This document shows, one piece after another, positions 59,978-64,000 of a stretch of DNA of 64,000 bases (the first letter of the stretch is position 1; each line of letters starts with the position of its first letter). The position numbers were made by a program, and so were the translations under genes. Source of the stretch: Sphingobacterium sp. B16(2022) (GTDB lineage: Bacteria > Bacteroidota > Bacteroidia > Sphingobacteriales > Sphingobacteriaceae); NCBI RefSeq assembly GCF_012030425.1, contig NZ_JAAUVN010000004.1, forward strand, positions 1 through 64,000. Direction: 5' to 3'. The notes below the pieces were generated by a model. It was not told where the DNA came from and did no database searches. It saw only the letters and a list, made by a program, of their open reading frames with translations.

Positions 59978-61615
59978 CTATTCACCTTCTTCTAAGAAAG
60001 GATATTTATAGTTTGTATCTGGATTAAAGGTTTCTTTAATCGTACGTGGAGATACCCAACGCAATAAGTTGATCATTGATCCCGCTTTATCATTTGTACC
60101 AGAACCACGTGCACCACCGAATGGCTGTTGCCCTACTACGGCACCAGTACACTTATCATTAACATAGAAATTACCTGCTGCATTACGCAATGCATGTGTT
60201 GCCTGCGCGATTGCATAGCGATCTTTAGCGATAACTGAACCTGTTAAAGCATAAATAGAAGTTTTATCAACGATTTCTAATGTTTCTTCCCATTTCTCAT
60301 CTTCATAAACAAAAATTGTCAAAACTGGCCCGAACAATTCTTCTGACATTGTTTCATAATCTGATTTTTTAGCCACAATAACAGTTGGAGAAATGAAGTA
60401 ACCTTTAGATTTATCGTATGTCCCACCGATCACAACTTCAGCATCAGCAGATTCTTTTGCACGATCAATATATTTTGAAATCTTGTCAAATGATTTCTCA
60501 TCAATAACTGCATTGATGAAATTTGTAAAATCTTCTGTTCCTCCAATTTTGAATGAATTCACATCTGTAGTCATTGCATCTTTCAATGCTGGCCACATCG
60601 ATGCAGGAACATAAGCACGTGAAGCAGCTGAACATTTTTGTCCTTGATATTCAAATGCACCGCGAACTAATGCTGTATTAGTTACTTGCAAATCTGCTGT
60701 TGGATGAACTAAAATAAAATCTTTACCTCCAGTTTCACCAACTATTCTTGGATATGTCTTGTAAAGATGGATATTCTCACCGATTGTTTTCCAAATATCT
60801 TGGAAAACTCCTGTAGAACCTGTGAAGTGGATACCAGCAAAATCAGGATGTTTGAAAATTACATCACCTGCGTCAGGTCCAGATACATATACTAAGTTAA
60901 TAACACCTGCCGGCAAACCTGCTTCAATAAAAATCTCCATTAACACTTGCGCAGAATAAATCTGAGCATTAGATGGCTTCCATACGACAACATTTCCCAT
61001 CATAGCAACACATGATGGTAAATTACCCGCAATAGCTGTAAAATTGAATGGTGTCAAAGCGAATACAAAACCTTCCAAAGGACGTTGCTCTACGCGATTC
61101 CATACACCTTTTCCTGATACTGGTGGTTGCTGTGCATAGATTTCTGTCATGTACTGTACGTTGAAACGTAAGAAATCTGTAAACTCACAAGCTGCATCAA
61201 TTTCTGCCTGATAAGGGTTTTTTGACTGCGCTAACATGGTAGCAGCATTCAACTTATAACGATATTTGGTCGATGCTAGTTCTGCTGCTTTCAAAAAGAT
61301 TGCTGCACGGTCTTCCCATGGCAAATTCTCCCAATCACTTTTAGCAGCCAAGGCGGCATTAATGGCATCAGTGACATGACTTTTAGAACCTTGACTATAT
61401 TGTCCCAAAACATGTTGGTGATCATGTGGAGGATTGATAGATACTTTACTATCTGTACGGACTTCCTTTCCGCCTATATACATAGGTACGTCAACTTGCT
61501 TAGCACGAGCTTCATCAATCGCCGCTTTTAATAATTTGCGTTCTTTTGTTCCAACAGCATATGAGTACACTGGCTCATTTGTAGGTGTCGGTACATTAAA
61601 AAATCCTTTTATCAT
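59978..61615 (-). CDS. pruA: L-glutamate gamma-semialdehyde (1-pyrroline-5-carboxylate) dehydrogenase
   Basis: The 545-residue ALDH4-type enzyme oxidises glutamate-gamma-semialdehyde to glutamate with NAD+, the second step of proline degradation. FALTPFNFTAIAGNLPS and VWKPSNAQIYSAQVL form the cofactor-binding region. The general-base region is GETGGKD and the nucleophile cysteine lies in YQGQKCSAASRAYVP. The length and N-terminus (GFFNVPTPTNEPV) match the single-domain eukaryotic/Bacteroidota form rather than the bifunctional PutA. The proline dehydrogenase gene is not in this window. Confidence 0.93.
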   Translation of the reverse strand: MIKGFFNVPTPTNEPVYSYAVGTKERKLLKAAIDEARAKQVDVPMYIGGKEVRTDSKVSINPPHDHQHVLGQYSQGSKSHVTDAINAALAAKSDWENLPWEDRAAIFLKAAELASTKYRYKLNAATMLAQSKNPYQAEIDAACEFTDFLRFNVQYMTEIYAQQPPVSGKGVWNRVEQRPLEGFVFALTPFNFTAIAGNLPSCVAMMGNVVVWKPSNAQIYSAQVLMEIFIEAGLPAGVINLVYVSGPDAGDVIFKHPDFAGIHFTGSTGVFQDIWKTIGENIHLYKTYPRIVGETGGKDFILVHPTADLQVTNTALVRGAFEYQGQKCSAASRAYVPASMWPALKDAMTTDVNSFKIGGTEDFTNFINAVIDEKSFDKISKYIDRAKESADAEVVIGGTYDKSKGYFISPTVIVAKKSDYETMSEELFGPVLTIFVYEDEKWEETLEIVDKTSIYALTGSVIAKDRYAIAQATHALRNAAGNFYVNDKCTGAVVGQQPFGGARGSGTNDKAGSMINLLRWVSPRTIKETFNPDTNYKYPFLEEGE

Positions 61616-61652
61616 AGTAATAATTTTATATTTTCAAAAAGCTGAATTTCAA

Positions 61653-61669
61653 TGAATTCATAGAATTCA
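61653..61669. promoter_or_regulatory. Palindrome upstream of pruA
   Basis: TGAATTC and GAATTCA flank ATA as a perfect 7-3-7 inverted repeat 38 bases before the pruA ATG; a related TGAATTTCA lies next to it at 61643-61651. It could be an operator, but no regulator is nearby. Confidence 0.35.
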
Positions 61670-61711
61670 ACATAAATTTACAAGATTTTAATCCGTGTTC
61701 CAATTATTGGA

Positions 61712-62371
61712 TTAGTCTTTAACAGTACTGGTAAAAATATGTTTAAACTTTTCCAATTTTGGTTTAATCACGTATTGACAATATCGATCTTCCTTATTAT
61801 TAGCGTAGTAATTTTGATGATAATCTTCAGCTTTATAGAAAGTAGTAAATGGATTAATTTCTGTCACGATAGGACGGTCATACAACCGTTCTTCTTTCAT
61901 TTTTTTTAGATAAAAATTAACTTTTTCTAATTGTTCTTGATCATGAACAAAAATTGCAGAGCGGTATTGCGTACCGATATCATTACCTTGCCTATTCAAT
62001 TGTGTAGGATCATGTGCGATAAAAAAAGCTTCTAACAAGGTATCGAATGATATTTTCTTGGGGTCATACAAAACATTGATCACTTCAGCATGTCCTGTAC
62101 TCCCTGTACTGACTTGGCTATATGATGGATTCTTCGTTTCTCCTCCAGCATAGCCTGAAATAACTTGCTGTACACCATCAAGTGTTTTAAATTGAGCTTC
62201 AACACACCAAAAACAACCTGCTGCAAATGTTGCCGTATCTACAAGACCATTCTGATGATCTGGCAACTGTTCAAATGATTCCGGTTCCTTTTTAGCAATA
62301 TTAGATTGACAGGATAACAATGCATTGCTTGTTACCAAAAGTACAAGCATAGCGATATATTTATGTACCAT
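61712..62371 (-). CDS. msrA: Peptide-methionine (S)-S-oxide reductase, lipoprotein form
   Basis: A 219-residue protein with a lipoprotein signal (NALLSCQS) followed by the MsrA domain. The catalytic cysteine lies in FAAGCFWCVEA. GYAGGETKNPSYSQVSTGSTGHAEV and FFIAHDPTQLNRQGNDIGTQYRSAIF are conserved MsrA segments. It reduces methionine-S-sulfoxide in envelope proteins. The frame continues upstream through a terminator hairpin to an ATG at 62413; the ATG at 62371 (MVHKYIAMLV) gives the proper lipoprotein signal. It lies directly downstream of the superoxide dismutase gene, suggesting a shared oxidative-stress role. Confidence 0.9.
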   Translation of the reverse strand: MVHKYIAMLVLLVTSNALLSCQSNIAKKEPESFEQLPDHQNGLVDTATFAAGCFWCVEAQFKTLDGVQQVISGYAGGETKNPSYSQVSTGSTGHAEVINVLYDPKKISFDTLLEAFFIAHDPTQLNRQGNDIGTQYRSAIFVHDQEQLEKVNFYLKKMKEERLYDRPIVTEINPFTTFYKAEDYHQNYYANNKEDRYCQYVIKPKLEKFKHIFTSTVKD

Positions 62372-62390
62372 CTCTATAACCCTTAAATTA

Positions 62391-62426
62391 AAAAAGCGGT
62401 AAAATGTTATCATTCTACCGCTTTTG
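62391..62426 (-). terminator. Terminator between superoxide dismutase and msrA
   Basis: On the minus strand AAAAGCGGTA pairs with TACCGCTTTT and is followed by more T. Its T-run ends about 20 bases before the msrA ATG, so msrA may depend on read-through. Confidence 0.72.
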
Positions 62427-62447
62427 TTTCGCTACTAAAATTAAAAA

Positions 62448-63056
62448 CTATTTAGCGGCAGCATAATTTTTCGCTACTGTATCCCAGTTGATGACATTGA
62501 AGATCTCTTCTAAATATGCAGGACGTTTATTTTGAAATTTTAAGTAATATGCATGTTCCCAAACATCAATACCTAAAATAGGTGTACCTTTAACTTCAGC
62601 CACATCCATCAATGGATTATCTTGATTAGGTGTCGATGTTACTTGTAATTTACCTTCTGCATTTACAATTAACCAAGACCAGCCAGAACCAAAACGTGTA
62701 GCTCCTGCATTTTGCAATTGTGTTTTCAATTCTGCAAAAGAACCAAATGTTTCATTGATTTCCGTTGCCAATTCACCAGTTGGCTCACCACCAGCATTTG
62801 GACCTAATACTGTCCAAAATAATTTGTGGTTATAGTGACCACCACCATTATTACGTACTGCTGCAGGATATCTACTGATATTTTTAACGATATCTTCTAA
62901 AGATAAGTTCTCAGCTTCTGTTCCAGCAATTGCCTTATTTAAATTATCTACATATGCTTGATGATGTCTATCATGGTGGATTTCCATAGTAGCTTTATCA
63001 ATATGTGGTTCTAATGCGTCTGACGCGTAAGGTAGCGCTTCTAATACAAATGCCAT
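62448..63056 (-). CDS. sodA: Superoxide dismutase [Mn/Fe]
   Basis: The 202-residue enzyme has the four metal ligands H27 (MEIHHDRHH), H77 (YNHKLFW), D164 and H168 (DVWEHAYYLKF). Gln145 in STPNQDNPL is the position that usually marks manganese-type enzymes, so Mn or cambialistic use is more likely than strict iron. There is no signal peptide, so it is cytoplasmic. It precedes msrA on the same strand with a terminator between. A perfect -7 box lies 40 bases upstream. Confidence 0.92.
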   Translation of the reverse strand: MAFVLEALPYASDALEPHIDKATMEIHHDRHHQAYVDNLNKAIAGTEAENLSLEDIVKNISRYPAAVRNNGGGHYNHKLFWTVLGPNAGGEPTGELATEINETFGSFAELKTQLQNAGATRFGSGWSWLIVNAEGKLQVTSTPNQDNPLMDVAEVKGTPILGIDVWEHAYYLKFQNKRPAYLEEIFNVINWDTVAKNYAAAK

Positions 63057-63096
63057 AATTATTATTTTTTATGTTTATTTAAAGATTGTTTCTATG

Positions 63097-63104
63097 CAAA
63101 TATA
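63097..63104 (-). promoter_or_regulatory. sodA -7 promoter box (TATATTTG)
   Basis: A perfect TAnnTTTG match on the minus strand, 40 bases before the sodA ATG. Confidence 0.5.
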
Positions 63105-63156
63105 ACGTTTAATATACCTTTATGTTTCGTTTTGCGATTAAATAATCACTAAGCTT

Positions 63157-63624
63157 TTAACGTTTTTGACGAAAAAATGATTTAACAAGTTCAGCACATT
63201 CTTCCCCCAACTTACCATGCTCTACAATTGTTTTGGGATGTAAAATTTTATCATGAAATAGAGAATATCCTCTTTTTTCATCTTGAGCTCCATATACAAT
63301 TCGGCTGATATGTGTCCAATAAGCCGCACCTGCACACATTACGCATGGTTCTACAGTCACATAAAGTGTGCAGTCGACCAAATATTTACCTCCCAAATGA
63401 TTTGCAGCAGCCGTAAAGGCTTGCATCTCGGCATGGGCTGTTACATCATTTAGACGCTGTGTCAGATTGTGCCCCCTACCGATAATATTACCTTTATGCA
63501 CAATTACCGCCCCTATGGGCACCTCCCCTGCGGCTAATGCTAATTTTGCTTCCTTCAATGCTTGCTGCATAAAAAAATCGTCAGCATTGTCTACAGATGT
63601 TCCTTCAAAATCGATATACCGCAT
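63157..63624 (-). CDS. tadA: tRNA-specific adenosine deaminase
   Basis: The 155-residue zinc enzyme converts A34 to inosine in tRNA(Arg). The catalytic H64-A65-E66 (TAHAEMQAF) and the zinc cysteines C94 and C97 (PCVMCAGA) are present, followed by ISRIVYGAQDEKRGY. The start at 63624 (MRYIDFEGTSVDN) precedes the domain by about 18 residues; an internal ATG at 63570 is a less likely start. It begins one base after the stop of the CsaA-like gene, so the two are co-transcribed and both act on tRNA. Confidence 0.88.
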   Translation of the reverse strand: MRYIDFEGTSVDNADDFFMQQALKEAKLALAAGEVPIGAVIVHKGNIIGRGHNLTQRLNDVTAHAEMQAFTAAANHLGGKYLVDCTLYVTVEPCVMCAGAAYWTHISRIVYGAQDEKRGYSLFHDKILHPKTIVEHGKLGEECAELVKSFFRQKR

Positions 63625-63625
63625 T

Positions 63626-63964
63626 TTACATTAATTTTGCACCATTAGGCACTTTTTTTTCTACAGTTGTTAAAATGATATCCCCGTTGTCATCAGCAAA
63701 ACCGGTAACTAAACATTCCGAGAAAAAATTTGCGATCTGCTTCTTGGGGAAATTAACAATAGCAACAATTTGCTTACCTAGTAATTCTTCTTTACTGTAA
63801 TGCACTGTGATCTGAGCACTACTTTGCTTTATTCCCAATTCATCACCAAAATCAATCGTTAACTGATAAGCTGGTTTTCTTGCTTTTGGAAAATCGGCCA
63901 CATTTAGTATAGTACCCACTCGCATATCCACTTTTTCAAAATCAGTCCAAGATATTTCTTCCAT
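63626..63964 (-). CDS. CsaA-like tRNA-binding (EMAP/OB-fold) protein
   Basis: A 112-residue protein consisting of one EMAP-II-type OB fold: FEKVDMRVGTILNVADFPKARKPAYQLTIDFG at the N-terminus, then QIVAIVNFPKKQIANFFSE and VTGFADDNGDIIL. This matches CsaA/YgjH-type proteins, dimeric tRNA-binding or chaperone-like factors related to the C-terminus of MetRS. It is complete and starts 36 bases from the window end. It is followed after one base by tadA. Cellular role is unclear; tRNA binding is a family property. Confidence 0.85.
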   Translation of the reverse strand: MEEISWTDFEKVDMRVGTILNVADFPKARKPAYQLTIDFGDELGIKQSSAQITVHYSKEELLGKQIVAIVNFPKKQIANFFSECLVTGFADDNGDIILTTVEKKVPNGAKLM

Positions 63965-64000
63965 TACAAACGATTACTTTCGATACTACTTAGTGACTTG

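Noticed and set aside
1..64000. tRNA, rRNA, CRISPR arrays, insertion sequences, integrases and toxin-antitoxin pairs
   Set aside because: I looked for cloverleaf T-arm motifs, direct-repeat arrays, transposase motifs and terminal inverted repeats and found none that I could support by eye; a covariance or profile search would be needed to exclude them fully.

Overview
The window looks like an ordinary chromosomal segment from a Bacteroidota bacterium, most likely Sphingobacteriaceae (Sphingobacterium or Pedobacter relatives). The reasons are: AT-rich DNA; repeated promoters of the Bacteroidota type (-7 box TAnnTTTG, sometimes with TTTG/TTG about 19-20 bases upstream); no Shine-Dalgarno preference; paired SusC/SusD genes; a HemC-HemD fusion; and an acyltransferase-argG-argC block. 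I saw no rRNA, tRNA, CRISPR array, insertion sequence or phage gene.

Layout. 1-871: AT-rich DNA without a supported gene, holding an imperfect inverted repeat. 872-4201: a tight operon of two GT4 glycosyltransferases around a flippase-like membrane protein. 4334-8412: a lysine catabolic locus (glutaryl-CoA dehydrogenase divergent from an aminoadipate-semialdehyde dehydrogenase and lysine 6-aminotransferase). 8483-11171: small membrane proteins, an unknown protein, and a GbsR/MarR-like regulator with two paralogous membrane proteins. 11228-21085: housekeeping genes (topB, dgt, galM, argH, rbfA, aat and others), with a candidate small RNA at 17645-17827.

21297-40234 is one long minus-strand polysaccharide-utilisation-type operon of eleven genes. 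It has two SusC/SusD pairs, each with a fasciclin (FAS1) lipoprotein, plus a DUF5007-like lipoprotein, an IPT/delta-60-repeat lipoprotein, an M60 (enhancin-like) zinc peptidase with an intact HExxH-x14-E site, and two alkaline-phosphatase-fold/LamG lipoproteins whose catalytic residues appear lost. I read it as a surface system for binding and processing glycoprotein-type substrates. No dedicated regulator lies beside it.

41349-46842 carries tetrapyrrole synthesis (hemA, hemCD fusion, hemB, hemL), followed by a histidine-rich lipoprotein. 47795-50961 carries arginine genes (argC, argG and a GNAT acyltransferase that may supply N-acylglutamate); argH sits apart at 16 kb. 51.5-64 kb holds S9 and S8 peptidases, nth, recA, two exported phosphoesterases, pruA, msrA, a superoxide dismutase, tadA and a CsaA-like tRNA-binding protein.

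Most convergent junctions carry hairpins that can terminate in both directions. In several genes the longest open frame runs upstream through a -7 box, so I placed the start at the first ATG downstream of that box. The most novel candidates are the pseudo-phosphatase pair in the utilisation operon, the ORF-less transcription unit ending in a CCUCC-loop terminator before rbfA, and terminators placed within 12-20 bases of the next start codon.
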